From the NCBI GenBank assembly GCA_947247005.1, contig OX365953.1, forward strand, positions 4,593,001-4,657,000: a stretch of 64,000 bases of DNA, given 5' to 3'. This stretch comes from Spisula solida. Lineage: Eukaryota; Mollusca; Bivalvia; Venerida; Mactridae. The notes under the pieces are model-generated. The model saw nothing but the letters and a program-made list of their open reading frames with translations, was not told where the DNA came from and did no database searches. Below are positions 34,901 to 49,900 of this stretch, piece after piece (the first letter of the stretch is position 1; every line of letters starts with the position of its first letter). A program made the position numbers and the translations under genes.

Positions 34901-37900
34901 CGGAAATACATTATATCTGTGTATATCCGTGAGAGAGCTTAAGAGTAAATATCACGCCTTCGTAATTATTACGTTACACTTCTATCGACAAGATTTAAAT
35001 GGGCAATTAACACCTTCGTAGCAGAGGCCTACGACGGTTCTCTATACAGTTTGTCACGCATTCCCTGGGGTTATTTAACAAATTGATTGTTTGGTAATTT
35101 GTTTCTTCGGTATTTAAGCTTTGATTTGTGTGTATTATTACTAGTTGGGGGACAAAGTAGTCGTCGGTATTCAGATTTCGCAAGGTTCCGGTTTTTCAAA
35201 CAGCTTTTACATTGAGTTAAAGAAGAGAAATTTCGGGACCAAAATATTTGGTCGGTTTGGACAACATTCCGGTTTTCCCACGTGTCGGTTTTCTCAGATT
35301 ACACTGTATATATTGATTGCATTGTTTCAGATATGGAGGCTTCATTCAAAGAGTATGAAGAATGGAGTGAAACGGAAGCCGACAGTAATGTGAAACGTCT
35401 GTATCAGAAAGCTCTCACTAAACTTGAAAAAATCAAACCCTATGAGTATAAACTGGTAGGTGTTGATTGCCTCTCCGACATAAAGTGGGGGGAGACCTAT
35501 TGATTTTGTACTGGACGTCTGTCTGGATAGAGGGATGTTAAATAGTTTGTGCTCACTAGTTCTCCTTTACCATTAGACGGATTTCAATGAAACTTCACAT
35601 GATTACTTGGTACCAAGTCTAGTTGTGCATTTTGTCAGTTAATTAAGGATGGTTGATTTTTTATCATAGTTATGGCCCTTTGTGGGAGACACACGTTTTT
35701 GTGTAAAAAAACTCTTTATTCCAGAACCAAGTCAGGGCTTGAGTTTAGCAAATTTGGTATAGTCCAATAAGGTGGATTACAATCATGTGCACCAATTATC
35801 AGTGATGTTTTGAGTACAATACTGACCTTATCTGTTTATTTAAGTCATTTGTAAAACCAATTTTGCTACAGTTGACCAAACCGATTCATGTTTGTAAATA
35901 TCACATTATCCTGGGCGGACTATACTATATATTATTGTGTATTATAAACCAGGAATTAGCGGTCCCTCCACGACTCGCAGAATATCAAGAATACTTGAAG
36001 TATGAAAAGAAAGATGGAGACCCAGCCAGAGTACAGTGTCTGTATGAGAGATGTGTCCAGGAAAATTGTCTGAACACAGCTGTATGGTTAGATTACACTA
36101 AATATCTGGTAAGTTTCTGCTAGTCTTCAACTAGTTTAAGAGCCTGTCTGACTATCCCAGTTAGTACATGCTAGTCTGTCGCTGAGCAAGTGAACACTAG
36201 TCGTTCGCCGATCAGCTCATTAGATGAACTGTGGCCCTATGTGGATAGGAACCAATAAGGAGATCATGCACTTCAGGTCATTCCCTAGAAATTGTTTAAG
36301 GCGCTGGGGCAATGCTAGGATTTGCGTTTAAGGATATCGACAAGAATGGGTAAAAAGAGAAAACTGCATGGTTATCCATAATTTAAAGGCTAATTTAAGC
36401 AATATTTACATAAAACAATCTATAATCATTAAAATAAACAATACTGACCTAAAATACAAACACCTAGAGTGATTTTAAGAACCTAACACTAGGATTTAAG
36501 GCACTGGGGGAAAGCCAATTCTGGCCATAGCGCCTTCTCCCTCTGGGAAGGGCCTGCACTTTCAATTTGTTTTGGATTCTGACAAAAATTGTGGTTGATG
36601 TAGAAACAGAAATTGTGAAAACATGTTGGTTTAACTTGATCTTGGCGTTCAACCACAATTTTTAGGGGACCTTTGTATTGCTTCTGTGGAATATTTATTC
36701 AGAAGTTGACTGGTTCCCTTCTTTCACTTGTTGTTTCAGCTGTTGTAGTGGGAACCAGTCAAATGTCTATGCAGAAGTTTGCTGGTTCTCTGATTTCACT
36801 AGTTGTTTCAGCTATTGTAGTGGGAACCAGTCAACTATCTATGTAGAAGTTTACTGGTTCCCTGCTTTCATCATTCACTAGTTGTTTCATCTGTTTATAT
36901 TTTCAGGATCATACTTTAAGAGTTCCATCAGTGAGTATTGATGTTTATGATAGAAGTATTCGTAATTGTCCGTGGTGTGTACAGCTCTGGCAGAATTATA
37001 TACTCACATTGGAAAGATCCGCACAACCCCACGATAAGGTTAAAGGTAAGTTAGGGAGTTACTGCCCTAAGCTTGTTTTCCACTTCAAATGTTTTTAGCA
37101 CCAAATTTCCATTACACGTCACTAACGAGCCTAGTTTTGCTCTGTTTTCTCCCTATTTAGTTGCTGTAGCCATTTGTCAGATTTCAATAAAGCTTACAAA
37201 ACTGTTTTCCACTTAAAATGTTTTTAGCACCATTTCTCAGTAGCCTTTGGTCAAATTTCCATGACGCATCACTACTGAGTCTAGTTTTGCTCTTTTTAGT
37301 CCCTATTTAATTGCTGTAGCCATTCGTCAGATTTCAATGAAGCTTACGAAACTGTGTCAGGCAATATATCTTGGGGCACTCATCATCCTCAATGATGGCT
37401 TTTGTTTCCTTAGAAAACCAGTATTTTACTTAAGAAATAAAAATCTGTTCGCGTATTTTGTCGGTGAATAAAACACGGGCAGGAGTTCAGATGCGGAAAA
37501 ATTCAATCACTAATGCGTAGCACGACTGATTTAATTTTCCGCATCCAAACGAGTGCCCGTGTTTTATTCATCGACAAAATACAAGAACAGAGTTTTTATT
37601 TCGATTCTAAATATGTTAATATCCCGTACTATTTAACTGCGCGCATTCCATTTTCACCCATTTGACATTGAACATAATTCCACGCTGAAATTGAGTGGCT
37701 TATTAGCTGGTACAATTACCTCCCTCGTTAATGAAAACGACTTTTGTAATTTTCTGAAGGAAATAACACATTTTTAACATTAAAACAATTTTAATAACAC
37801 GAGTATTCATGAAATGGAAAATATAAATGAATTGATTATCAGAAGTTTTTATGAAACTTAGTTTCGAGAGTATATTGGAGTTTCTAAAAATAGATGCGTC

Positions 37901-40900
37901 ATAGCTGTAACACTTGATACTCGTGCAACTTGAACTTGTTGAATTTTTTTACTATAAAGTTTACGTTCATTCATTCATAAATATGTCATGTGATACGGGC
38001 GTAAATAGTAACAGCCAATTTGACAAGCATGTTTTATTGCGGTAATAATACATGGCCTGGTTTGCTCTATGCGTATATGGATTAATCCGCAGATCATGTT
38101 AGAATATAAAATAAAATCATCAAAAAAACATTGACATTCAGTATCTCAGGCCCTTCCCCAGAATATTTTAAGGTGCTGGGGCAATGCTAGGATTTGTGCT
38201 CAAGGAAATCGACAAGAATGGCTCAAATGCTTTAGAAGAGAATACTGCATGGTTATCCATGGTTTAAAGGCTGGATTAAGCACTTTTTACATAATAAAGG
38301 CCATAATCTCTCAAATAACACAATACTGACCCAAAATAGTAACACTCATAGTGATTTCAAGACACCATACTTGGATTTAAGGTGCTGGGGGAAAGCCAAT
38401 TCTAGCTTTAAGGCGCTTGGGTACCACAGCGCCTTCTGCCCCTGGGGAAGGGCCTGGTATGTAGTGAGTCTGACAGTGTGCTTTAGTACATATGATACTG
38501 GTCACTAAGCTGACGTCTACATATATTCTACAGGAGTGTTTGAATCAGCCTTGAATGCAGGTTTCACACAGGGGACAGAATACCTTGCAATATGGACAAC
38601 ATATACAGATTATCTACGGAGAAGGATCAAATGGGAGGAAGGTAATGTTTAATATGAACACAATGTTCGACCAAAAAGATCTTTCCTACCTACCCGAGCA
38701 AAAAGTGCCCTACCAAAAATAATTTTTGACCCTCTTAAAAAATAATTTTGCTTTTTTAGAAAAAAAGGCAGGTTTGATTGTACAAAACAAAATTTATGGA
38801 CAATATATTTAACCTACCTACCCAACCCTGATTGGCCAGGGCCGGGAAAGTGAAACAAACGATATTTTATTTTGGCCTGGTGTTCAGTGTATACAGGATC
38901 TTCAATTATTAACCTATTGCCGATAGAAAACATATTTTGAAATAAGATAATCTTGTCAGGATTGTAAAATGATCTCATTGCTGGGAGGAATTTGAATTAT
39001 TTCCACAGGGTTCACTCAGGACTTGAAAAGTACTTGAATTTGATGCCTAGTACTTGAAAAGTGCTTGAATTTGATGCATAGTGCTTGAAAAGTACTTGAA
39101 TTTGAATCTGCTAAAAGTCCTTAAAATTACATGAATTTTGAAAACCATTTAATTTTGGGGTAAATTGGCCTAGAATTATTCTGCTGCTACCTGGAAATAG
39201 TCAAAGATAGTGAAAAAATTAGGACCGGGACGATTTCAATATTTTGAAACCAGTTAATCGGCCACAATATGGAAAATGATGTTTTCTTTTCATGACGACT
39301 ATATCAAGGTACTTTCAGCAGCAGAAATCATGTGTGTTTATTTTATGCTTCGATGTATACAATACCAAAAACAGAATTGTATGTTTAATATGATCATATA
39401 CACTGTATTGATTTTCGACTGGGCTGTTTCGTGAAGCAAGTTATAGCCTGGTTCCCGTCCCCACAATTACAGCACTACTACAGTAATACAACTGTAAAAT
39501 TAGAATGGGAACCAGAATGTAACCTGCTCCACGAAACAGCCCAGTCGAAAAGGCCTAATGTATCACATATGCTACACAAACACACCCAAGTTAGATTGCT
39601 TGTTTTTGTGTCGATCAACACATTCTGGCATGTATTGTTGTCAAAAATATATTGTATGCATACACTTTATTGACATTGTAGGATATCTATTGTTTTAGAA
39701 CGATTAGCAGTTTTTCAGAAATGAAATCGATTTCACATCGTAATTGAATCGTATCCGATTAACCGAGTAATCGTTCCGGTCCTAGAAACAATGACAGAGG
39801 GTAAACTCAAATAAAAACACCTCATCATATTGTATCATCTTAACAATAACAAGTACTAATGACCACAACATCATTTTTGAGTGCTCAAGCTTCTATCACT
39901 ATTTCAAGATTTTAAGACACTTACTGCATGTTTTATCCATGACAAATCCTTGAAAATGTGTGAAATGTACTTGAAAAGTCCTTGAATTTCTTTAGGGAAG
40001 TTCTGTATGTACCTCCGTAGCTCAATGGTTAGCGCGCTTGTCGTTTAATCTGGTGACCCGAGTTCAAATACAGGTGAAGTACTCATATGCCTGCCATATT
40101 TCAGCAGAAAGCTGACTGGCAAATAAAGGCTATGCTTGGCATATATAGTATGAACCATGTTCCAGACACTTCAGTGTCTGATAACAAGACATAGCAGGGG
40201 GAGGATGCGGACACATCTGTATTATCTATTATTCTAGAATTTGATATTAACAAATACTGTACAACCTCTGTAGAGCAACACACTTTTGGTAATGCAAATA
40301 TTGACCACTGTGTAGAGGTTGTTGCTCGACAGAGGTTGTTACAATAAGAGTAAATATCACCTTAGGGAAATGTTGAAGGTGTTGTTGTAGAGGGGTTGTT
40401 GCTCTACAGAGGGCCGCTCTAGAGGGGTTGTTGCTCTACAGAGGGCCACTCTAGAGGGGTTGTACTGTTTACTTTGTTGTTGGTTTTAATTTTATTTATG
40501 CTTGTATTTTATCAAAAGATCATGCGGATGCTTTGGAGTCGTTCAGGTTATCCATGGAGAAAGCTATTGAACAGCTAGATTGTAAGAACCTCTTATATTT
40601 ATCTCTACTGTTAAACCTTTAAACCTTAGTAGAACAGAATAAATAACACTGACTCTTCTTTCAAATTTTCAAGCTCATGCTCTTCATCGGGAATTTGTAA
40701 TTACATATACTTATATTTAAGTGACATCCATCTTGTTTGTAATGTTGTTATGACGTGACGTATCTTAGTAGAATAGTTGCTGACCACTGAATTGAATTCA
40801 TATTTGGTACATTCGTTGATGACAAAACAATATTGACCCTGTTATTTTGCAGGAAAAAATTATTCAAAATTATTTAAATGCATGTGTTACTATATATAGT

Positions 40901-43900
40901 AACAAAATTGAACTGATATGAACAAAAGGGACAGATATGCATTTTGATGTGGCCTAGTGTGCCAAATATCGATATTTGGCCCTCTTCCGGTGTGCCAAAA
41001 TTCTGTATCGAGGCTCTATCCGGTCAACTCGGAAGCAACGTGCATATGTAACATGCTTGAGTACAAATTGAAGATTCTGACTTTTTCACAGTTTAAAAAA
41101 GCTCTGGAAAAGTTAGATCTGTGTGTGTTTTGTTATCTCACATTTGGAAAAAAATCAGTAGAGTTGAACATATGCTATAAAAAGGTTATAAAACTGGGCT
41201 GTTGTGCATTAAGTTGATATTTGGCATACTAGGTTAGGTATTGGCTCAAGGGATTCAGCCCGAGTGCCAATACCTAACCTAGTATGCCTAATATCGACTT
41301 AATGCCCGCCGGTCCTGTGTAATAACCTATACATATTTTATGGGTAGAATTTCAAATTCTTGTTGTAATACCATGGTCATGATACTCTTCACATAAATAT
41401 TAATCTGCTTTATGTGAAGTTCTACACCTTGCAGTTTATCATTGAATGTTTCAACTGAGTTATTAGCCATGTTAGAAAATCTGGTTTTAGTATAATAGCA
41501 TATTTCTTGCCAATTCTAAAAATACTAAGTACATTATCTAGATTTCGGAACAGAAGGTGACCCCAATGGCTCATTGAGACAGTGCTGGGCAATAGTAGAG
41601 GTAGGTCTTAGTATGAATTTTACTGCAACTGAGTAAATAACTTGACTGAGCAAAGACTTCAACCCCTCCATACAAAATTTAACATGCATATTGTTAACCT
41701 AATTTTCTCAATATGTCTTTAATGAAAAACTCTGACACTACAGGCTTGATTTTTTAAACATTTTGACATAATATTTAGAATAAAATTGGAAAATAAAATG
41801 TATTATATTTCTTATAAAAGCGCAGCGACTCTGCGTAAAGTGGAGTACTTGCCATGTATGTGTTTATTGGATAACCCATTCTAGATTTCCTTCAAGTCAT
41901 TTTGTTTAAAGACCACGCCTGTCAGTGGGAGTTGGTTTAGATGACAGATGTTGGGTGACCTTCTTGTTTGAAGCATAATATTCTGCAGCTGTCGTGATTA
42001 TAAACATACTGTGAATAATGGTTGTTTTTACAGGCTAAATTTTGTAAGAACATGGAAAAGGCGAGAGAGTTATGGTTAGAACTGATGGCCGCTGGGCGAG
42101 CCAATGAGGCTGCATTATGGATGGAATATTTCAGATTTGAAAGGTATGTTTTTGTGTTGTACCTGTTAAGGACTGATAGTATGTTTAACATTTGACTTTG
42201 GAAATGTGTTTTACATTTGACTTTGGAAATGTGTTTTACATTTGACTTTGGAAATGTGTTTTACATTTGACTTTGGAAATGTGTTTTACATTTGACTTTG
42301 GAAATGTGTTTTACATTTGACTTTGGAAATGTGTTTTACATTTGACTTTGGAAATGTGTTTAACATTTGACTTTGGAAATGTGTTTAACATTTGACTTTG
42401 GAAATGTGTTTTACATTTGACTTTGGAAATGTGTTTTACATTTGACTTTGGAAATGTGTTTTACATTTGACTTTGGAAATGTGTTTTACATTTGACTTTG
42501 GAAATGTGTTTTACATTTGACTTTGGAAATGTGTTTTACATTTGACTTTGGAAATGTGTTTAACATTTGACTTTGGAAATGTGTTTTACATTTGACTTTG
42601 GAAATATGTTTTACATTTGACTTTAAAACTATGATTCACATTTGAAAACATTTTCTTCATTCCTTATTACAGACTGTATGGAGACAATAAACATTGTAGA
42701 CGGGTTTTACAGAAAGCATTGAATTCTGTCACAGATTGGCCAGAGTCTATCGTTGATGCTTATATAAACTTTGAAAGAATCGAAGGTAAAATTACAAATG
42801 AACTTGCATCTTATTTTCTGGACTGGGCATTAGGCAGTTAGACCCCTGAAATGTGACATTGGAATTTTAATGACGCTTAACTAGATTTTCTGATAGTAAA
42901 AGTTTTTGAAAATAAAAATGTCATTATTTCAATGGCTTGTGCAGTATTATTTGAATTTGTATTGTAGGTAATTTAGAACAATATGAACAAGCTTCAATGA
43001 AATGTGAAGCTCAAATGGAACGTATCAATGAAAGGCGTGCAAAGGTAATATTTATGTGATAGTTCTGTATTTATATATTGATAGTATGTTTGATTGGTCA
43101 CCATATTGTATAGTCAGTATTTTTGACAGAGTTTAATTTTCGCTTTGTGCACGTCACATTCTGATTTGTTACCGTGCGTATGTGATATCATGTGCTGTGA
43201 TTAACAACATTTCTCTGCATTTTTTATGCCCCCACTAAATATTTGGGCAGGGGGATATAGATTTGTTCAATTAGATAAAATTATATGGTGTATAATTCAC
43301 CAAACCAGTTTTCCTCAACTGTATCCTAACTAGTACGACCTTACTCTTCCTCAAGGCACCAGGTACAACGTGCTGCGATTGAGAATCACACCTGAATTTC
43401 CGGGTTACCAATCCAGTACACTAACGGCTGGAAAAAGACCATGGCTTCTGGGGTATGTTTTTGTAGGAATCCAGTTTTAGAAGAGTTGTGGGCCATTTAT
43501 GGACATTTTTATGCCCTTCATCTTTGATGTGGCTTTGCACATGTCTGTCCATCTGTTGGTTTCCGTTCAATAACTCAAGAATGCCTGACCATAGGATCCT
43601 CAAACTTTAAATGGATGTTGGTCATCAACAGTAGATGACCCTTATCGATTTTGCGGTCATAGGTCAAGGTCACTGTGTCCGTAACCATTTCTGACTATTG
43701 GGCTGCCATTGGGGCATTACATGTTTTACAAACATCTCTTGTTTGTGGAAATTTCATACTTCTTGTCTTCTTTATAGACAGAAGGGGACAACACAGACAG
43801 CAAGAAAAAGTTTGATAAAAAAGGGAACCAGAAAGGAAAACAACAGAAAGGGAACAAGGTTCCACAGAAACAACAGTCTGGAACTTCTCAAAAACAACAG

Positions 43901-46900
43901 AAACCTGAAACCTCACGACAACAGAACAATGTAGAAAATGTTAAACCTTATAAAAGAAAGGTATGTTTATGTTGTTAGCGGTAAGTCAGACATTTCACTA
44001 GCAGCTAAGTACTGTAAAATTATTATTTTTCGAGGGAGTTGAATTTTCGTTGATTTCGTTGTTAAACTGGACAACAAGCTCTAATGCCCACGATTTATCA
44101 AACTCCCCAATACATTCATGGTTTAACCCTTCCATACGAATTTACAACCCCACGAATATGGGTTTTTAAAAAAATCCACAATATTTAATACCCACGAAAA
44201 TATGTGATTTTACAGTATTGGATTTTCAGTTATGGGTGTTTCGAGGAATAAAGATCAGTTCAAATTAGCAAACATTGTTTAGCAACCAATAAATTTTCCA
44301 AATTTGACAATAAAAAAACTTGTTCAAATCTTGTGATTGAACCGTAATTGCCCACTTGCCAGACGATATAAATCAATATAATCTTGTAACCAGTATTTTC
44401 AACGTTGTATAATTAGAGCAATGTCGGCAGTTATCGACACTTTAAGATAGAGTCACATGAATTTTGCACACAAATGTTTGGTGTCGATACCTACTGACAC
44501 TCATGCATGCCATAATCCTTCTTGAACCATTAACAAGACGTCATTACGTATCTTTCCCGCCAAAAGAGCTATGAAGAAGTTAAGTATAAAGACCACACAT
44601 GTCGGCACTTTCCGACATACTTCGGCAGTTACCGACACCCAAATAGATTTTTCTTTAAAATCAATAGTAAAACACAAGATATAAGAACATTATTATGAAG
44701 CATTTGTAGTTTATTGTATACCTTTATAGCTTCAGATATTCGATCCAGGTGGTATCTGTTATATGTAAACAAAATTATTTCATCTCACGAATCAACAATT
44801 AATTTCTAATTACGGCAATCGTGGCTACAATTGTTGATGATGACAACGCATATGTGCAGGCAGCAAATTTATGTTTATTTAAGAAAACGTTCTCATTTTG
44901 AATGTGCTGTATATTTTTCCTGTTAAGGAGATAAATTTATATGGGGGATGAGCTATAAATAAGCAGCATATACATAGGTGTCGATAACTACCGAACGTTT
45001 GAAATGTCGGCGGCAATTACAGACACCCCTCATTTCAAGGTTACTTTCGATGATAAGACAGTGGACACTAACACTTTCAGACAATCCATGTTTACTTTGA
45101 TGTAACTGTCCTAAAACTTGATTGAGAGATGCGAAATTATACACATACAACACGACAAATGAACTACCTTGTCTTATGCCAGTCGACAAGGTCCATCATA
45201 ATGACGTCACGACATGCAGTCGATTTTTTTTAAACCAAAAAAAGGTACGGGTTATGTACTTTACTCGTTACCAGAAAACGAAAGTAAACATTACAAACAA
45301 ATAAGCGCATGATACAATGACGTCATCATAACAATAGATGACAAAACAAGCAATTAAAAAGGAAATTAACTTGCAGGTGTCGATAAGTGCCGACTGTCGG
45401 ATATACCCGACATTGCTCTAGTTAAAAGAGCCTTTTAATGTGAATCTGCATTAGCCATAAAATATGCTGGCGGATAATTTGAAGGCGGTCAAATTTGTGG
45501 GCCAGATATATGTAAAGTTATTGTTTATCAAGTATTTCAAGTTGTCCACTGATAACAATGAAAATCTGGATTTCACAGCTTCCATTTTATGTTTTCTTCA
45601 GAATGACAGATCATCAGAAACATCTAATGATGGTTTCAAAGTTCCTGCATCGATTCCATCCCAATCTTCTAAGGTAGCTCCACCTCCAGGCTACAAACCT
45701 GATAATGATGACCAATCAGATCAGTCTAAAATAAAGTCAACTCCGCCCCCTGGTAGTGATGTAAAGAAGGTGGCTCCTCCCCCTGGGTACAAGGGGGATA
45801 ATAATGAAGTGAAGAGAGGGCCACCCCCACCAGGGTACAAGCGTAGTGCGGAGGAAATGGAGGGACCACCTGAGAAGAAAAGTAAAACAGGTTAATCGGT
45901 TTATCATGTTTACATACTTGAAATATGCATCAATAGTCAAATCCACTTTGAGGTCCTAGACAGCGACATACCAAATTTATTAAAATGGTGCATCTCCTGG
46001 CTTGCTCAGTATCGGATAATGAGACCTGGGTACCGGTAGTCTAGAAATTCTTTTGACCAGTGGGACAGTATAAATTTTACAAAATTTACAAACACGAACC
46101 TTGCCGTTGGGATGTTTACTGTGTGTTATTGACATCCTTAGTCTGTCTGTCAAGTATGTATAACTTCTGCCTAGAACTTCATCAAATGTCACAATTTGAA
46201 AACTTTAATATAAAACAAAGATTAAGTTATTACAGCTTATAATAATCTCCCTGTAAGGAAATCGGTTTATTGTTGATTTCTGGAAAAAAATAGCCAAAGA
46301 TATGTCCAAGTGAAGAGAGATCACTGCAGCCTTATGTTTCCCAGTGGGGATGTAGAGGAATAAACATAAATGATCAGCATCAACCAGACCACTCTTAAAA
46401 GTCAGGGAAAAGTCAGGAAAAATCAGAGGAAAAGTCTGGGGAAAATCAGGGAAAAGTCAGGGAAAAATCAGTGAAAAGTCAGGGAATTTTGTGTCAGAAT
46501 ATTTGTGGAAACCCTGAAGCATCAATCAGAGTCTACCTGATTGAAAAACAAATCAAGTCGAATCGTCGATACATCCTTGAATTTGTCTTAGTTTGATTTT
46601 ATTTATTGAAAGACGTCGTAATTGTTTAATTGCTTTTCTAATTCAGATAGCAGTTCCAGTTTACCGACAAGTAGCAGCATAGGGTACCTGACAATATTTG
46701 TCAGTAACTTGTCTTTTGAGGTAGATGAAGAACAGATCAAAGCATTCTTTAATAAGGTACCTTCTTTATATAATAATGTACTGTATTAGTTGGCTAAGTT
46801 AGCGAGTTGGAAATATTGGCAATTTTTGCGAATTCATAAAATAACAGACATTTCTTTTCACATAAAGTTTTGCCTGTAAAGTACTCTACTCAGACATAAA

Positions 46901-49900
46901 AAAAATCCTAATATTTCCTTTCACCAAATGTCTGAAATTCAAAATTCACTAATTTTTTGAACGGTGGAAATATCTACTGACTCTTATATAATATTTAAGA
47001 AAGTAAATGTGAAAAGAAAAATATAGGATCCGATGAGTTGTCTTTGGAGATCAATATTTTAAAATCAAGTCTAGAATTACAAAGAATGTCAGTTTCTTTT
47101 TATACCCAGGCATCTACTGAGGTAGGAGGCGTATAGTAATTGTCCGATCCGTCATGAGTTATCTTTGGAGATCAACATTTCAAAAACGAGTCTAGAAAAT
47201 ACAGGCTATAAATAATTATTTTGTGACAAGTTTAAGAAATATAGGATCCGTCATGAGTTGTCTTTGGAGATCAACATTTCTTAAACGAGTCTAGAAAACA
47301 CATGTTATTAAGCGAGCCTTTGGCGTGACGAGTTAAAGAAATGTTGATCTCAAAGACAACGAGTGACGGATTCTTTTTATCGCATTACCATTGTTACCAA
47401 GTCAATACAACGTCAATAAGAACGTATTTAAGCCGGTGACGTTACGTTTTCGCGCCGAAAAGCTGATGACGTCACGCATTTGTTATCACATGTGTTGGAG
47501 AACATTGTTCCGTCATTTGTTCTCACATGGAATATCACAGTTAATATGAGATAAATGTTGATCTCCAATACAATGACATGGCAGATTCTTTTGATGTTCT
47601 GTCCGTCCGTTCGTTCGTCCAAAACCTTCAAGGTTGAAACTCATATTTTTGAAGTCCCTCAAGGCATTGCTTTCAAACTTGGCATACTTGTTAACCATCA
47701 TAAACACCTTACATTGTCAAGGCCATGTAACAATATCCAATATTTCATCAGAATTATGGTCCTTTATTGACTTATTTAGTTATTATGGACAGGGCTTCTA
47801 GCGGGGCATAACAATTAATTGAACGCAGTCTTGTTATCATATTACTATAGGTACCAAGTTAAAATTACATCAAAAGTATTGATTTTAAGCCGGTGGCATA
47901 TCGTTTTCACGAAGAAAAAGTGGTGACATCAGCAATATCACACACAGTGGAGAACATTGTTACATGGTTACATGAAATATATGTAATACTATACTAGCTG
48001 TTACAAATACAACAGTTTGATGCTCTGATGCGTATGAATTAATCACAAAGGCCGTAGTCAAATAAGTATTTGTGCTACAGTCACAAAATTTATTTTAGTT
48101 ATGACCCTTGACATGGCCAAATGGCAAGTGGTGGCATCCTAGTCCTATGGACACATTTTGTGAAAACTGATTCAATTTTGATTGTAAAAAACATTACACA
48201 TTTTTGCATAGTCAACATGGATTCAATTGAGAACTAACACAAACAACCTTGACAAATGTAGGGGGACTGTTGAACGTCATTCTCTACTAATGCATCTGGG
48301 TAATTTAGCAGTGACAAAAGGATAATAGAAAATCGGTCAGGGGAGGCAGCTCTCAATTTAACCAGCCACCATAGAAACCATCACATACCACAATTACACG
48401 GCACAATGCCCAACACATAATTCACCCATCCATTCTTCCATAAATGGGTGGAGTGTTATCAAATATGACATCTGGTTATTTAAACCAAACCATCAAGACT
48501 TACCCTCCCATACTTCCATGTTTGTTTTAGTGTGGCGCCATTGATGAGATTCGACTCGTTAAGAACTTCAAAGGTAGATCTAAGGGCTACGCTTATGTCC
48601 AGTTTGCTGACCAGCTAGCGGTGAATAATGCCTTAACGTACGACAGAACTCCCATTGATGGCAGACCGATGTATGTATCACGATATGAATCAAGAGAGGA
48701 AAAGAGCAAAGCTGATTTCAAGGTAAATAGGCTGCTTCTAGCGCTGTTGTGAAATATATTGTAAGAACGCATAGAAAGTTGCACAAATAACCATTATCAA
48801 TGTGAGTACACATCAAACCTCACCATTGATCAGTTGATATGTAGGGTTAACGCATGCTTTATCCGGCTATAACAACTGAAAAGTCCCGAGGGAAGGTAGC
48901 TCCCGAGGGACTCTTTATTATGTAATAACGCGAAAAACATGCGTAAACGCTATTATAGCATACAAAACTTCAATTAATGTGTTTGTATTTCAAAATAATG
49001 ATATTTTGGCGGGAGATTTTGTGGCGACGTCCCGAAAACAAACGTAACGTCATACCAGTTATTGTTATGAGCGTCGACTTCTGGAATGGGCAAATAACAA
49101 GGAAACATGGTTACTGCGGGTTTCTTTAAATTTACTAATTAGTAGTCAGAAATAAAATGGGAATTACTGTTCATATGACGCTGTATAACGTTTATAGTTG
49201 CCGGCGCGGCCCTGAAATGAACATACATAAAACTGGACGTTAAGAGCGCGTGAATCTTTATGTTTACGCATGGTTTTCGTCCCGTTTACGTACCGGCAAA
49301 ATCACCGTTTTTATGCTATAATTGATATCAACACTGGCTTTATAATTATATGGTAAGACTTTTTACGGTCTTCACACTTGTACAGTCAGTGAAAAATATT
49401 CTCAAGGTCAGGGAAATCGGGGGATTTTCAAATTTGTCTGGGAAATCTGGAAATTGAGCGAAAGTCAGGGCATTCTTCATTGTTGCTGTTGACAAGTGCC
49501 AATTCCTGTTTATGAAATTCTATGTAGTGAATTTTGGAAAAATCTTGTATGTTGATGGTTTGAGAGAATAAACGATTAGAGTTGGACTAATCATTTATTA
49601 TTTCAGTATCCCACATCTCTGGAGAAGAATAAATTATTCATAAAGAATCTTCCATTTACTTGTACAAAAGAAGCTTTAACTACACTGTTTTCCCAGGTAC
49701 GTATGTATCTCTGTAACTTAAAAGAGTTGATGAAAGTATTCCATAATTGATGTCATTTATTGTCTTCCTTCCCTAGCTCAGCTGCTAAAGTACTGGACTA
49801 TCACACATACATCCAAGTTGTATCCTTAGATTCATCAGGTTATGTTATTCTGAAGCCTCGATCATGCTCCAGTGTATAGCGCACTGGATTTGTAATCTCG

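Noticed and set aside
40018..40085. Possible tRNA gene (A and B boxes)
   Set aside because: There is no closing acceptor stem or normal anticodon arm. The A/B boxes with a following body match tRNA-derived SINEs. The same applies to 24120-24212, 29339-29410, 30330-30400 and 56770-56840.
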